From Microvirga terrestris (GTDB lineage Bacteria; Pseudomonadota; Alphaproteobacteria; Rhizobiales; Beijerinckiaceae): 52,031 bases of DNA. Shown piece after piece: positions 1 through 8,023 of the stretch (its first letter is position 1; every line of letters begins with the position of its first letter). The position numbers were made by a program, and so were the translations under genes. The notes under the pieces are model-generated. The model was not told the origin of the DNA. It did not search any database and saw nothing but the letters and a program-made list of their open reading frames with translations. The stretch covers positions 1-52,031 of the forward strand of contig NZ_JADQDN010000017.1 in NCBI RefSeq assembly GCF_015694425.1, given 5' to 3'.

Positions 1-2099
1 ACGTTCTCGATGCCGTCATAGGTGTCGCCGGCGGCCTCGCCGGTGTTCAGGTGCGGCTGGGCCAGATGCACCGTCACGCCGGCGCCGTCGACGCTGTAGG
101 CCGCCGTGTCGAGACCCGCCCCGCCGATCAGGTGATCCCCGCCGACCCCGCCATACAGGGTGTCGTCGCCGGCGCCGCCGTCGATCCGGTCCCCGCCGCC
201 AAGCCCGATGAGCACATCGTTGCCGTCGCCGGCCAGCAGACCGTTCGAGCCGTTGTCGCCGGCGAGAACGTCGTTGAACTTCGAACCGATGATGCCCTCA
301 ATCGAGGCATAGACATCGCCCTTTGCCTCACCCTCATTCAGGTCCGCATGCAGCAGTTTCGCGATCACGCCGGAGGTGGCGTTCTGATAATCGGCAAAGT
401 CGCTGCCCTCGCCGCCGACAAGCCGGTCGCTGCCTCCACCGCCCTCCAGGATATCGTGACCGGCTCCGCCCTCCAGGACATTCTGCATAGCATCGCCGAC
501 GAGGCGGTCGTCATAGGCCGAGCCGGTCAGTCCCTCGATGTCGCTGTAGGTGTCCCCAAGAGCCTCGCCGGTATTTTGCGCGGCATCCGAAAGGTTTGCG
601 ACGACGCCCTGCGATGACCGCTCGTAACTGGCATAATCTTTACCAGCTCCACCCTCCAGCGTGTCGTGACCAGCACCGCCGGCCAAAACATTGTCTGCAG
701 TATCGCCGATCAACCGGTCATTGAAACTCGAACCAAGAACCGATTCAATCGAGCTATATCTATCTCCGACAGCTGCACCGGTATTTTGCGCGGCATCCGA
801 AAGGTTTGCGACGACGCCCTGCAATGACTTTTCGTAACTGGCATAGTCTTTACCAGTTCCACCCTCAAGGTAGTCCCCTCCAAGTCCCCCCTCCAAGAAG
901 TCGTTGCCGCTTCCGCCGATGAGGATGTCGGTTCCTGCCCCTCCCGTGAGAGTATCACTTTCGGCTCCCCCTACGAGAACGCCATCGCCGGAGAGCGCGT
1001 CTCGATTCAAAGTTCCGACGTGAATTGCAAACGAAAACTTTTCGTTTTCCGAACTCAGTTGTGTTACACCAGCCTTGGGAGCGACACGATCCTTATCGTC
1101 ACCAAGGTGCCTCCACGCGTCCAGGATCGAATCCGTCAGCCAATCGGCCGCCCGTTCTATCCTGCTAGGCTGGCCGTTGTTGGCACCACTAAGATCCGTT
1201 TCAATCCGGGTGCGGGTTGTATGGGTTTGGACCCCATTTTCAGGGTGTGTAATTGTCCGGGTTTCTTCGATATCAGTAACGTACCCTCTACTAAACCAGT
1301 TATCCGTTCTTGTTGACGTGCGCTGAATCTCGACTACAGAACCATTGTCCAGGTGCTTGACGGATGTAAAACTTCCAGCACTAGCATCATAATGACTCCG
1401 ATATTCTAAGTTCCCATTCTCATCGTATCTTTCTATGAGTTTCGAGTCATTGTCGTAAAGGATTTCAACATTTTTTCCCTCCCCAGTAATAAAATCAACG
1501 GTTCTCGTTGAATCTGGTCCCCGAGTGAGTTGAATCCAATGTCTGTCGTCTTTATCGCGGTAAAGACGTTCCCATGTTCCATCGGTTCGCTCAATATTTG
1601 CACTGATTAGATTACCTTGTTCATTGTTCACAAAGGTAGCCGTTGCGTATCGATCCTCCAGGTGAGTTGTCGTCTCCTTTGAAATGGCATTGTACGTGAT
1701 AAACTGAGAGCTCCCATCTCGAAATTCGGTGAGACATGACCAACCAGACGGAGTTTCCATCTTTGTCGTTTTCGCACCATTGCTATAAATCGTCGTAGTC
1801 GTGATTACGTTGGGAGTGCTGCTATTGCCGACGGTTTCAGCGTTAGTAACGCTGGATACGACCACAGCCGTGACGGGGATCGAACTCCCCTCGCCGCTCG
1901 ATGCGCCACCATTCAGACTTGGCGCCCGATCACCTGGAGCACCGCCTGAGGGGGCACCACCGACAACGACAGAGGTGCCATTCTGGCTGCTCGTTCCAGG
2001 GGTAACAACCGAACCGCCATTGCCGATGTAGCAATATGAGATGGCCTTGCCTTTGGATTCCCACCAATCAAGCCATGCGCTGAGTGAGTCCTGTGCCAT
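1..2099 (-). CDS. RTX-type calcium-binding secreted protein, 3' end beyond the window
   Basis: One uninterrupted minus-strand frame runs from ATG at 2099 to the left edge (699 codons, no stop), so the C-terminus is missing. Residues 1 to about 360 have no signal peptide; a Gly/Ser/Pro-rich stretch leads into a segment of YD/RHS-like strands ([25 protein letters not shown]). From about residue 365 onward come glycine-rich nonapeptide repeats ([22 protein letters not shown]) typical of calcium-binding beta-roll RTX proteins. About 70-residue modules of the type [17 protein letters not shown]...GDxYSxIE...NDRLIGD alternate with the nonapeptides. Proteins of this kind are exported by type I secretion through an uncleaved C-terminal signal, which would lie outside the window; no ABC/HlyD/TolC secretion gene is visible here. 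The DNA of the N-terminal part (about 1020-2100) is clearly more AT-rich than the RTX part. The activity of the N-terminal domain is not recognisable. Confidence 0.85.
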   Translation of the reverse strand, partial: MAQDSLSAWLDWWESKGKAISYCYIGNGGSVVTPGTSSQNGTSVVVGGAPSGGAPGDRAPSLNGGASSGEGSSIPVTAVVVSSVTNAETVGNSSTPNVITTTTIYSNGAKTTKMETPSGWSCLTEFRDGSSQFITYNAISKETTTHLEDRYATATFVNNEQGNLISANIERTDGTWERLYRDKDDRHWIQLTRGPDSTRTVDFITGEGKNVEILYDNDSKLIERYDENGNLEYRSHYDASAGSFTSVKHLDNGSVVEIQRTSTRTDNWFSRGYVTDIEETRTITHPENGVQTHTTRTRIETDLSGANNGQPSRIERAADWLTDSILDAWRHLGDDKDRVAPKAGVTQLSSENEKFSFAIHVGTLNRDALSGDGVLVGGAESDTLTGGAGTDILIGGSGNDFLEGGLGGDYLEGGTGKDYASYEKSLQGVVANLSDAAQNTGAAVGDRYSSIESVLGSSFNDRLIGDTADNVLAGGAGHDTLEGGAGKDYASYERSSQGVVANLSDAAQNTGEALGDTYSDIEGLTGSAYDDRLVGDAMQNVLEGGAGHDILEGGGGSDRLVGGEGSDFADYQNATSGVIAKLLHADLNEGEAKGDVYASIEGIIGSKFNDVLAGDNGSNGLLAGDGNDVLIGLGGGDRIDGGAGDDTLYGGVGGDHLIGGAGLDTAAYSVDGAGVTVHLAQPHLNTGEAAGDTYDGIEN
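571..882. repeat. 210-bp period direct repeat inside the RTX gene
   Basis: The stretch starting GTATTTTGCGCGGCATCC at 571 recurs at 781, exactly 210 bp away, and the similarity continues for roughly 100 bp with scattered substitutions. It corresponds to two adjacent 70-residue RTX modules sharing the residues [15 protein letters not shown]. More divergent copies of the module continue toward position 1. Confidence 0.8.
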
Positions 2100-2140
2100 G
2101 TTCGCCCCCAATCTAATCGGCCTAAAGCCGAGATTGGGGC
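2100..2140 (-). promoter_or_regulatory. 5'-leader hairpin overlapping the Shine-Dalgarno of the RTX gene
   Basis: Just upstream of the RTX start, CCCCAATCT (2106-2114) pairs with AGATTGGGG (2131-2139), and CGGC (2118-2121) pairs with GCCG (2127-2130) inside it, leaving only a 3-nt bulge. In the transcript the 3' arm contains the G-rich run at 2104-2109 that is the only plausible ribosome binding site for the ATG at 2099, so the fold would hide it. No T run follows, so it is not a terminator. The role in translation control is inferred. Confidence 0.5.
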
Positions 2141-2348
2141 ATTCCGTGCAAATTTTTCGCCTAAAGATAACTCTCGGGATATGTAGGATTTAGAGTTTAT
2201 TTACGGCCTAAGTCCCTCATATATAAATGAAAAGTTTTATCTTCCCATACGGATCGCAACCCGTAGTACGCAGTCTCGCAGCGGCAGATTACGATAGGTC
2301 CGGGTCAATTACGCCGAGCGGACTTCGAGTGCACCTTGTCCCGAACGC
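2141..2348. other. AT-rich intergenic region upstream of the RTX gene
   Basis: Noncoding stretch between the RTX gene leader and the rpsI terminator. It is noticeably AT-rich around 2150-2260 and probably carries the RTX promoter on the minus strand, but no convincing -35/-10 pair could be fixed. No gene is seen. Confidence 0.5.
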
Positions 2349-2376
2349 AAAAAGGGCGGCCCGAGAGCCGCCCTTT
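2349..2376 (-). terminator. Terminator of the rplM-rpsI operon
   Basis: AAAGGGCGGC (2351-2360) and GCCGCCCTTT (2367-2376) form a 10-bp stem with a 6-nt loop. Read on the minus strand it ends in a T run (A run at 2349-2353 on the plus strand) 25 bp after the rpsI stop. Confidence 0.85.
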
Positions 2377-2400
2377 CCGAAATGTCTGCTTGAATAAGCC

Positions 2401-2877
2401 TTAGCGCTTCGAGAACTGGAAGCTGCGGCGGGCTTTCTTCTTGCCGTACTTCTTACGCTCGACGACGCGCGGATCGCGGGTCAGGAAGCCTTCCTTCTTG
2501 AGCGGGCCGCGAAGCTCCGGCTCGTAGTAGGTCAGCGCCTTGGCGAGGCCGTGACGGACCGCGCCGGCCTGGCCGGAGAGACCGCCACCGTCAACGTTGA
2601 CGGTGATGTCGTACTGGCCTTCGCGCTGGGCGATCTGAAGCGGCTGCGCCAGGATCATGCGGAGCACGGGACGGGCGAAATAGACCTCGGCCGTGCGGCC
2701 GTTGATCACGATCTTGCCGGAGCCGGGCTTGATCCACACGCGGGCAACCGCGTCCTTGCGCTTGCCGGTGGCGTAGGCGCGGCCGAGCGAGTCGAGCTTC
2801 TGGACGTGCTTCGGAGCTTCCGGAGCAGCGGCCTCAGCATTGGTGCCGAGATCGGCGAGAGACTGGAGGGTCGCCAT
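2401..2877 (-). CDS. rpsI: 30S ribosomal protein S9
   Basis: 158 residues. S9 sits in the head of the small ribosomal subunit, and its basic C-terminal tail contacts P-site tRNA. The sequence shows the family core ([39 protein letters not shown]) and the canonical end RRSFQFSKR. The first 30 residues are an Ala-rich extension usual in alphaproteobacteria. It starts 2 nt after the rplM stop, so the two are cotranscribed, in the conserved L13-S9 order. A strong terminator follows. Confidence 0.98.
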   Translation of the reverse strand: MATLQSLADLGTNAEAAAPEAPKHVQKLDSLGRAYATGKRKDAVARVWIKPGSGKIVINGRTAEVYFARPVLRMILAQPLQIAQREGQYDITVNVDGGGLSGQAGAVRHGLAKALTYYEPELRGPLKKEGFLTRDPRVVERKKYGKKKARRSFQFSKR

Positions 2878-2879
2878 GA

Positions 2880-3344
2880 TTATGCTCTCACGTTCTTGCT
2901 GTTGAGGGCACCAACATCCAGCGTTTCCGGCTGCTGAGCCGTATGCGGATGCTCAGCGCCCTTGTAGACGCGCAGGTTGCCCATGATCTGACGGAAGAGC
3001 GGGCCGCGGGGGAGCATGCGCTCCACAGCCTTCTCGACCACGCGCTCAGGGAAGCGGCCGTCGAGAATGAACTTCGCGGTGCGCTCCTTGATGCCGCCGG
3101 GATAACCGGTGTGGTGGTAATACACCTTCTGCTCGCGCTTGCGGCCGGTGAACACCACCTTATCGGCGTTGATGACGATAACATTGTCGCCGCAGTCGAC
3201 GTGGGGCGTGTAGCTGGGCTTATGCTTACCGCGCAGGCGCATAGCCACGACCGAAGCGAGACGGCCCACAACGAGGCCCTTCGCGTCGATCACAACCCAC
3301 TTCTTCTCGACATCGGCGGGCTTCAGCGAAGTCGTAGTCTTCAT
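2880..3344 (-). CDS. rplM: 50S ribosomal protein L13
   Basis: 154 residues from the ATG at 3344 ([16 protein letters not shown]), the start matching the usual length of L13; an in-frame upstream extension to 3452 covers the leader and is not protein-like. L13 is an early assembly protein of the large subunit. Conserved blocks are [31 protein letters not shown] and [11 protein letters not shown], with an RMLPRGPLF motif toward the C-terminus. GGGAAA upstream of the ATG is the ribosome binding site. First gene of the rplM-rpsI operon; the leader carries two hairpins that may regulate it. Confidence 0.98.
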   Translation of the reverse strand: MKTTTSLKPADVEKKWVVIDAKGLVVGRLASVVAMRLRGKHKPSYTPHVDCGDNVIVINADKVVFTGRKREQKVYYHHTGYPGGIKERTAKFILDGRFPERVVEKAVERMLPRGPLFRQIMGNLRVYKGAEHPHTAQQPETLDVGALNSKNVRA

Positions 3345-3361
3345 TGCGCTGTTTCCCATTC

Positions 3362-3412
3362 GAGCCAATGGCTCAGGTTCTAAAAACGACAAACCGCCGC
3401 GAGATGCGGCGG
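3362..3412 (-). promoter_or_regulatory. rplM leader with an attenuator-like hairpin
   Basis: In the rplM 5' leader, 3394-3400 (CCGCCGC) and 3406-3412 (GCGGCGG) form a GC-only 7-bp stem. In the transcript it is followed by a T-rich stretch (TTTGTCGTTTTT, plus positions 3381-3393). A second small stem, GAGCC/GGCTC (3362-3374), lies next to the Shine-Dalgarno. This has the layout of a ribosomal-protein leader with intrinsic attenuation, but no known Rfam leader is recognised. Confidence 0.5.
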
Positions 3413-3509
3413 CGAGTGACAGGTGTTTAATTTCTCCAGAAGGAGAAGTCAAACAAAAACAGACACGTCTTATCGCGATGAAAATCTATATATTGCAATA
3501 GCTTAATTA

Positions 3510-3533
3510 TATGTGGTATTGAGCGACCACATA
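3510..3533. promoter_or_regulatory. Inverted repeat between rplM and the GST gene, candidate operator
   Basis: TATGTGGT (3510-3517) and ACCACATA (3526-3533) are perfect 8-bp arms with an 8-bp spacer, and a related half-site ACCACACAT follows at about 3550. It lies in the AT-rich divergent promoter region about 105 bp before the GST start. A regulator-binding site is inferred from symmetry and position only. Confidence 0.4.
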
Positions 3534-3638
3534 CAAGGTATTATGACACCACACATTCGTGCCTTTAATTCAACGTAGGCTATGCGTGGCCGTAAGTCTG
3601 GGGCACAATCGGACCAAAGCGATAACGAGGGGCTGTCC

Positions 3639-4265
3639 ATGGCTAGCGAACTGATCTTCTTCACAAATCCTATGTCGCGCGGCCGCATTGTGCGGTGGAT
3701 GTTGGAGGAAACCGGCTGTTCCTACCGGACGGAGATTCTGGACTTCGGACCGGACATGAAGGCTCCCGGTTATCGGTCCATCAACCCGATGGGCAAGGTA
3801 CCGGCCATCCTCCACGAAGGGACGGTCGTGACCGAGGCGGCAGCGATCTGCGCCTATCTGGCCGATGCCTTCCCCAATGCCAAGCTGGCGCCGCCTCCGG
3901 GAGATCCCCGCCGGGGCACCTATTACCGCTGGATGTTCTTTGCCGCCGGTCCGCTCGAGGCGGCCGTGAGCAACAAGTCCCTCGGCTTCGAGGTGCCGGC
4001 AGACCGGCAGCGCATGGTCGGCTACGGCTCTATCGAGGATGTGCTGACCGCTTTGGAATATGCTGTGTCCCAGTCGGAATACATCGCAGGCGACCAGTTC
4101 AGCGCCGCCGATGTCTATGTGGGCTCGCAGATCGGCTGGGGCATAATGTTCGGAACCCTGGAGAAGCGGCCCGCCCTTGAGGCGTACTGGAACCGTATCG
4201 CCAATCGCCCGGCCGCTCTGAAGGCCCGCGAGAAGGATGATGCGCTCCTGCCACCGAAAGCTTGA
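3639..4265 (+). CDS. Glutathione S-transferase family protein
   Basis: 208 residues, starting at ATG 3639 behind GAGGGG (an upstream in-frame extension to 3582 lacks a ribosome site). It has the cytosolic GST layout. The thioredoxin-like N-domain (residues 1-80) carries the cis-proline motif NPMGKVPAI and the glutathione-binding VVTEAAAICAYLAD; an all-helical C-domain contains the hallmark SAADVYVG. It would conjugate glutathione to electrophiles or act as a peroxidase; the substrate cannot be told. Divergent from rplM, and followed by a convergent thioesterase gene only 15 bp away. Confidence 0.9.
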   Translation: MASELIFFTNPMSRGRIVRWMLEETGCSYRTEILDFGPDMKAPGYRSINPMGKVPAILHEGTVVTEAAAICAYLADAFPNAKLAPPPGDPRRGTYYRWMFFAAGPLEAAVSNKSLGFEVPADRQRMVGYGSIEDVLTALEYAVSQSEYIAGDQFSAADVYVGSQIGWGIMFGTLEKRPALEAYWNRIANRPAALKAREKDDALLPPKA

Positions 4266-4280
4266 GCGAGCCTCTGACCG

Positions 4281-4718
4281 TCAGCGGCGGTCCGGGATCG
4301 AATAGGTCCCGGTCGCATGGCAGACCACGTCCGGGCTGCCTTCTGAATAGATGGAGACGTCGCCCACTGCCAGCCGCTTGCCGAGCTTCAGGAGGCGGCA
4401 GTTGGCGATGAGGTCCCGCTGCTCGGGCTTCCTCAGGAAGTTGAAGTTCAGGCTCGTGGTGACGGCAAGCGCCACCGGGCCGATATGGGCCAGAATCGCC
4501 ACGTAGAGGGCGAGATCGGCCAGGGCCATCATGGCCGGTCCCGAGATCGTTCCTCCGGGGCGGATGTGGCGCTCGTGATAGGCCATCCGCATCCTGGCCG
4601 AGAGAGGCCCGACCTCATCCACGAAATAGGTTTGTCCGCCCAGGTGAATCTGCGGGAACTCCCGGTCGAGAAAGGACGCGAGTTCGTCTCGGGTCATGAT
4701 GGGATGGTGCGATGCCAT
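4281..4718 (-). CDS. PaaI-type hotdog-fold thioesterase
   Basis: 145 residues from ATG 4718; a second ATG at 4697 is also possible, and neither has a strong ribosome site. Family features are HERHIRPGGTISGPAMMALAD (the helix and entry of the hotdog fold) and VTTSLNFNFLRKP, as in PaaI/acyl-CoA thioesterases that release CoA from aromatic or acyl thioesters. The open frame extends much further upstream (to 5093), but that part overlaps the divergent CoA-binding gene and is antisense shadow. It shares a 51-bp divergent promoter region with the CoA-binding protein. Confidence 0.85.
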   Translation of the reverse strand: MASHHPIMTRDELASFLDREFPQIHLGGQTYFVDEVGPLSARMRMAYHERHIRPGGTISGPAMMALADLALYVAILAHIGPVALAVTTSLNFNFLRKPEQRDLIANCRLLKLGKRLAVGDVSIYSEGSPDVVCHATGTYSIPDRR

Positions 4719-4769
4719 GAATCTGCGATGCTCATTGAACTGCCCTGCCCTATCCCATACGGTCCCTTC

Positions 4770-5294
4770 ATGAATCACGACAATTATCCGAACGATTACA
4801 TCCGCGGCATCCTCAACAGCGTGAAGACCATCGCGCTGGTCGGGGCCTCGCAGAACCCGGCCCGTCCGAGCTGGATCGTCACCAAGTATCTGCTGGAGCG
4901 AGGCTACGACGTGATCCCGATCAATCCGGGGCTCGCCGGCACGGAGCTCCTGGGCAAGATGGTCTACGCGTCCCTGAAGGATGTGCCGGTCCCGATCGAC
5001 ATGGTCGAGGTCTTCCGCAACTCGGAAGCCGCCGGGCCCATTACGGAAGAGGCGCTGGCGCTCGATCCGTTGCCGAAGGTCATCTGGATGCAACTCTCCG
5101 TCCGCAACGACGAGGCGGCTGCCAAAGCGGAGGCGAAGGGCCTGCAGGTGGTCATGGACCGCTGCCCCAAGATCGAGTTCGGCCGCCTCTCCGGCGAGAT
5201 CTCCTGGCAGGGCGTCAACTCGCGGATGATCAGCGCGAAGAAGCCGGTTCTATCGGGAAAAGGCTTCCAGAAACTCAGCCTCAACCGGCCTTAA
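4770..5294 (+). CDS. CoA-binding protein (YccU-like, Rossmann fold)
   Basis: 174 residues from ATG 4770 (MNHDNYPNDYIRGILNSVK), the start usual for this family; upstream ATG 4728 gives 14 extra residues. The small Rossmann domain resembles the CoA-binding domain of succinyl-CoA synthetase alpha: KTIALVGASQNPARPS nucleotide loop, GYDVIPINPG, and DRCPKIEF near the end. The family binds CoA but its function is unknown. It is divergent from a thioesterase, which suggests a shared CoA-linked role (inference). Its last residues extend past the domain. Confidence 0.88.
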   Translation: MNHDNYPNDYIRGILNSVKTIALVGASQNPARPSWIVTKYLLERGYDVIPINPGLAGTELLGKMVYASLKDVPVPIDMVEVFRNSEAAGPITEEALALDPLPKVIWMQLSVRNDEAAAKAEAKGLQVVMDRCPKIEFGRLSGEISWQGVNSRMISAKKPVLSGKGFQKLSLNRP

Positions 5295-5432
5295 TGGCGC
5301 GCGCCGTTCCCAGAACCCGTGGAAGGGGCTGATGATCCAGGATCAAGACCAATAAACGCGAAACACCCCAAGCGCCTCCAGATAGGTTACTATACCTCGT
5401 GAAACCGAGATACCCTTCAGGAGGCGCAGAGG

Positions 5433-5849
5433 ATGAAGATCCAAGCCGTTCATCATGTCGCGATCGCAACGCGGGACCTTGAACGGTCCCTCGCCTTCTA
5501 CAGCGGTGTCCTCGGTCTAGTGCCTGCGCCGCGGCCCGCTTTCCCGGTGAGCGGCGCTTGGCTCGACATGGGCTCGACGCAGGTCCATCTCGTGGTTCAC
5601 CCCGAGGCCACCTTCCGGACCAACTCTGACATCGACAACAACGACTGTCACTTCGCCCTGCGGGTTGAGGATTTCGATGCCGCACTTGATCACTTGAACC
5701 GGCACGGCTACGTCGAAAATGCTCCCGAAGAGAGCGGGAGGAAACTCCTGGTGAAGCGCCATGGGCCCGCTGGTTTCCCTCAGGTCTATCTGCTGGACCC
5801 GGATGGGCATGTCGTAGAGATCAACGCGAGCAGCTCATCAGAGCGATAG
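5433..5849 (+). CDS. VOC-family protein (glyoxalase/dioxygenase fold)
   Basis: 138 residues with an excellent ribosome site AGGAGG (5419-5424). Paired beta-alpha-beta-beta-beta modules of the vicinal oxygen chelate superfamily are visible: HHVAIATRDLERSLAFYSGVLGL at the N-terminus, and HFALRVEDFDAALDHL, then VYLLDPDGHVVEI at the C-terminus. Likely metal ligands are H8, H66 or the equivalent, and the Glu of VVEI. VOC members include glyoxalase I, fosfomycin-resistance enzymes and dioxygenases; the substrate cannot be assigned. Transcribed alone or read through into the metY promoter region. Confidence 0.88.
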   Translation: MKIQAVHHVAIATRDLERSLAFYSGVLGLVPAPRPAFPVSGAWLDMGSTQVHLVVHPEATFRTNSDIDNNDCHFALRVEDFDAALDHLNRHGYVENAPEESGRKLLVKRHGPAGFPQVYLLDPDGHVVEINASSSSER

Positions 5850-5923
5850 CTCCACTCCTTTGGTCCGCTCGCCGGGGAGGACATGCAGAGGCTCTCGAAG
5901 ACCCTCCTTGATTGAAGAACGCC

Positions 5924-5953
5924 TTGACGGAAGAACAATACGTTCTTTAAATA
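5924..5953 (+). promoter_or_regulatory. metY promoter with inverted repeat in the spacer
   Basis: TTGACG (5924-5929) is followed after 17-18 bp by TTAAAT/TAAATA (5947-5953), a plausible sigma-70 promoter 36 bp before metY. The spacer contains the perfect inverted repeat AGAAC-5-GTTCT (5932-5946), and further AGAACG copies lie on both sides (about 5917 and 5953). A repressor or activator site is inferred; no SAM riboswitch is recognisable here. Confidence 0.45.
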
Positions 5954-5989
5954 GAACGCATTCATGTCTTACAGGAACAGGCTCCGACC

Positions 5990-7273
5990 ATGACCGACCG
6001 TCTGCCAGGCTTCAACACGCTCGCCATCCATGCCGGAGCGGCTCCTGATGCTGCGACCGGTGCTAGGGCGACGCCGATCTACCAGACGACCTCCTTCGTC
6101 TTCGACGACGTCGATCACGCCGCCTCGCTCTTCGGGCTTCAGGCCTTCGGCAACATATATTCCCGTATCGGCAACCCGACCTGCGCGGTCCTCGAGGAGC
6201 GTGTTGCCGCGCTGGAAGGCGGCACGGCGGCTCTGGCGGTTGCTTCGGGCCACGCAGCCGAGTTCCTGACCTTCCACACCCTGCTCCAGCCCGGCGACGA
6301 GTTCGTAGCGGCCCGCAAGCTCTATGGCGGCTCGATCAACCAGTTCAACCACGCCTACAAGAACTTCGGCTGGAACGTGGTCTGGGCCGATTCGGACGAT
6401 CCGTCCTCCTTCGAGGCAGCCATCACCCCGAAGACCAAGGCGATTTTCGTCGAGTCCATCGCCAATCCGGGCGGCGTGATCGTGGACCTCAAGGCCATTG
6501 CGGCTATCGCCAAGAAGCACCGTATCCCGTTCATCGTCGACAACACGATGGCCTCGCCCTACCTGATCCGCCCGTTCGAGCATGGGGCCGACATCATTGT
6601 GCACTCGGCCACCAAGTTCCTCGGCGGCCACGGCAACTCCGTGGGTGGCCTCATCGTGGATGGCGGAACGTTTAACTTCGCCGGCGATGACCGCTACCCG
6701 ATGCTCTCCAAGCCGCGTCCGGAATATGGCGGCATGGTGCTGGGCGAGACTTTCGGCAATTTCGGCTTCGCCATCGCCTGCCGCGTGCTCGGCCTGCGCG
6801 ACCTTGGCCCGGCGCTCTCGCCGTTCAACGCCTTCCTGATCCTCAACGGAATCGAGACCCTGCCGCTGCGTATGCAGCGCCACTCGGACAATGCGCTGAC
6901 GGTCGCCGAGCATCTGGCAAACCACAGCAAGATCTCCTGGGTGAGCTATCCCGGCCTTCGCTCGGACCGCTACCACAACCTTGCCAAGCAGTATTGCCCC
7001 AAGGGGGCCGGCGCGGTGTTCACGTTCGGGCTCAAGGGTGGCTACGAGGCGGGAGTGAAATTGGTGTCGAACCTCAAGCTGTTCTCGCACTTGGCCAATA
7101 TCGGCGACACCCGCTCCCTGGTGATCCACCCGGCCTCCACCACGCACCGCCAGCTCACCGACGAGCAGAAAACCCAGGCTGGCGCAGGTCCCGAGGTGGT
7201 GCGCCTGTCCATCGGCCTCGAAGATACTCAGGACTTGATCGAGGACCTCGATCAGGCATTGGACGCCGCATAA
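5990..7273 (+). CDS. metY: O-acetylhomoserine (thiol)-lyase
   Basis: 427 residues, normal length for the enzyme. It makes homocysteine from O-acetylhomoserine and sulfide, a PLP-dependent step in methionine synthesis. Cys/Met-metabolism PLP fold: N-terminal [34 protein letters not shown], the PLP lysine K209 in [11 protein letters not shown], and C-terminal [17 protein letters not shown]. Related family members (metZ, cystathionine gamma-synthase) are close, but the long [16 protein letters not shown] and [11 protein letters not shown] blocks fit the acetylhomoserine sulfhydrylase group. Monocistronic, ended by a strong bidirectional terminator. Confidence 0.93.
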   Translation: MTDRLPGFNTLAIHAGAAPDAATGARATPIYQTTSFVFDDVDHAASLFGLQAFGNIYSRIGNPTCAVLEERVAALEGGTAALAVASGHAAEFLTFHTLLQPGDEFVAARKLYGGSINQFNHAYKNFGWNVVWADSDDPSSFEAAITPKTKAIFVESIANPGGVIVDLKAIAAIAKKHRIPFIVDNTMASPYLIRPFEHGADIIVHSATKFLGGHGNSVGGLIVDGGTFNFAGDDRYPMLSKPRPEYGGMVLGETFGNFGFAIACRVLGLRDLGPALSPFNAFLILNGIETLPLRMQRHSDNALTVAEHLANHSKISWVSYPGLRSDRYHNLAKQYCPKGAGAVFTFGLKGGYEAGVKLVSNLKLFSHLANIGDTRSLVIHPASTTHRQLTDEQKTQAGAGPEVVRLSIGLEDTQDLIEDLDQALDAA

Positions 7274-7300
7274 GCGCCGATGAATCGAAGTGAGACCAAC

Positions 7301-7329
7301 AAAAAGGGCGGCTCAGTGCCGCCCTTTTT
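7301..7329. terminator. Bidirectional terminator between metY and parA-like gene
   Basis: AAAAAGGGCGGC (7301-7312) and GCCGCCCTTTTT (7318-7329) make a perfect 12-bp stem with a 5-nt loop and T runs on both strands, serving the convergent genes on each side. Confidence 0.9.
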
Positions 7330-7348
7330 CATGCCGTGAAGCTTAGGC

Positions 7349-8023
7349 CTACGCAGCGCGGGACGAGCCCGCCTTCTTGTAGGTATTGTGAATGGCGTTC
7401 AGAGAGCGTTCGAGTGCCGTCCAGAGACGACCAATTTCGTCCGCACCCTGCGAGTTTGCATCATATTCCCGCGCACCCTCGCCTGTTGAGAGGGAGAGCG
7501 TCAGCTCCGGCCGATGCGTGATCTGGCCGGCCCAAACGGGGACCTGGAGCGCATTCAGGGCTCCGCGTGCGTCGGCCACGACGGCCGCCTCACTGTCCGA
7601 GTGTTTGGCCGGCGCGGCGTTGATCACGGCCGCGTATGGCTTGCGATGCTCGCGGGCAATCGCAACCGTGTCCTGAAGGGCTGCGATGTCGAACAGGCTC
7701 GCCCGGGTCGGAATGATCACGAGGGTTGCCTGCTTGATCGCTTCTGCCACGATGGAAGACTTGTTCGGGGGCGTATCGACGAGGACCCACTCATAGCCCT
7801 CGCGCTTGGCGTTCCGGATGGCATCCGCAATGTTGCGAACGTTGTGCCTGAGGCCAAGGTATTCCTGGTTCCGAATCTTGTGCCACAAGGACAGAGACCC
7901 CTGCGGGTCGTTGTCGATGAGCAATGTGCGGCGTGACGGGTTGGCGATATAACTCGCGAGATGAGCAGCGAGCGTGCTCTTACCCGAGCCGCCTTTTCGC
8001 GAAGCAAAGACCAGCACGTTCAT
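7349..8023 (-). CDS. ParA-family P-loop ATPase (orphan)
   Basis: 224 residues from ATG 8023 behind AAGGAGTC; the in-frame extension to 8056 has no ribosome site. Deviant Walker A KGGSGKST (K10 to T17), switch region LLIDNDPQGSLSLW, and Walker B VLVDTPPNKS are those of ParA/MinD-type ATPases. These dimerise on ATP and position DNA or protein cargo on the nucleoid or membrane. No parB, parS or cargo gene is adjacent, so this is an orphan ParA like those that place chemotaxis clusters or other assemblies. It lacks the C-terminal amphipathic helix of MinD. Cargo unknown. Confidence 0.9.
   Translation of the reverse strand: MNVLVFASRKGGSGKSTLAAHLASYIANPSRRTLLIDNDPQGSLSLWHKIRNQEYLGLRHNVRNIADAIRNAKREGYEWVLVDTPPNKSSIVAEAIKQATLVIIPTRASLFDIAALQDTVAIAREHRKPYAAVINAAPAKHSDSEAAVVADARGALNALQVPVWAGQITHRPELTLSLSTGEGAREYDANSQGADEIGRLWTALERSLNAIHNTYKKAGSSRAA

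Noticed and set aside
51..617. 188-residue plus-strand frame at the left edge
   Set aside because: Antisense of the RTX repeats; the minus frame carries the glycine-rich nonapeptides.
5850..5989. SAM-II or other SAM riboswitch upstream of metY
   Set aside because: I looked for the conserved stem and pseudoknot segments and did not find them; an inverted repeat in the promoter is present instead.
5969..7147. 392-residue minus-strand frame opposite metY
   Set aside because: Antisense shadow; metY is clearly coding with its PLP lysine.
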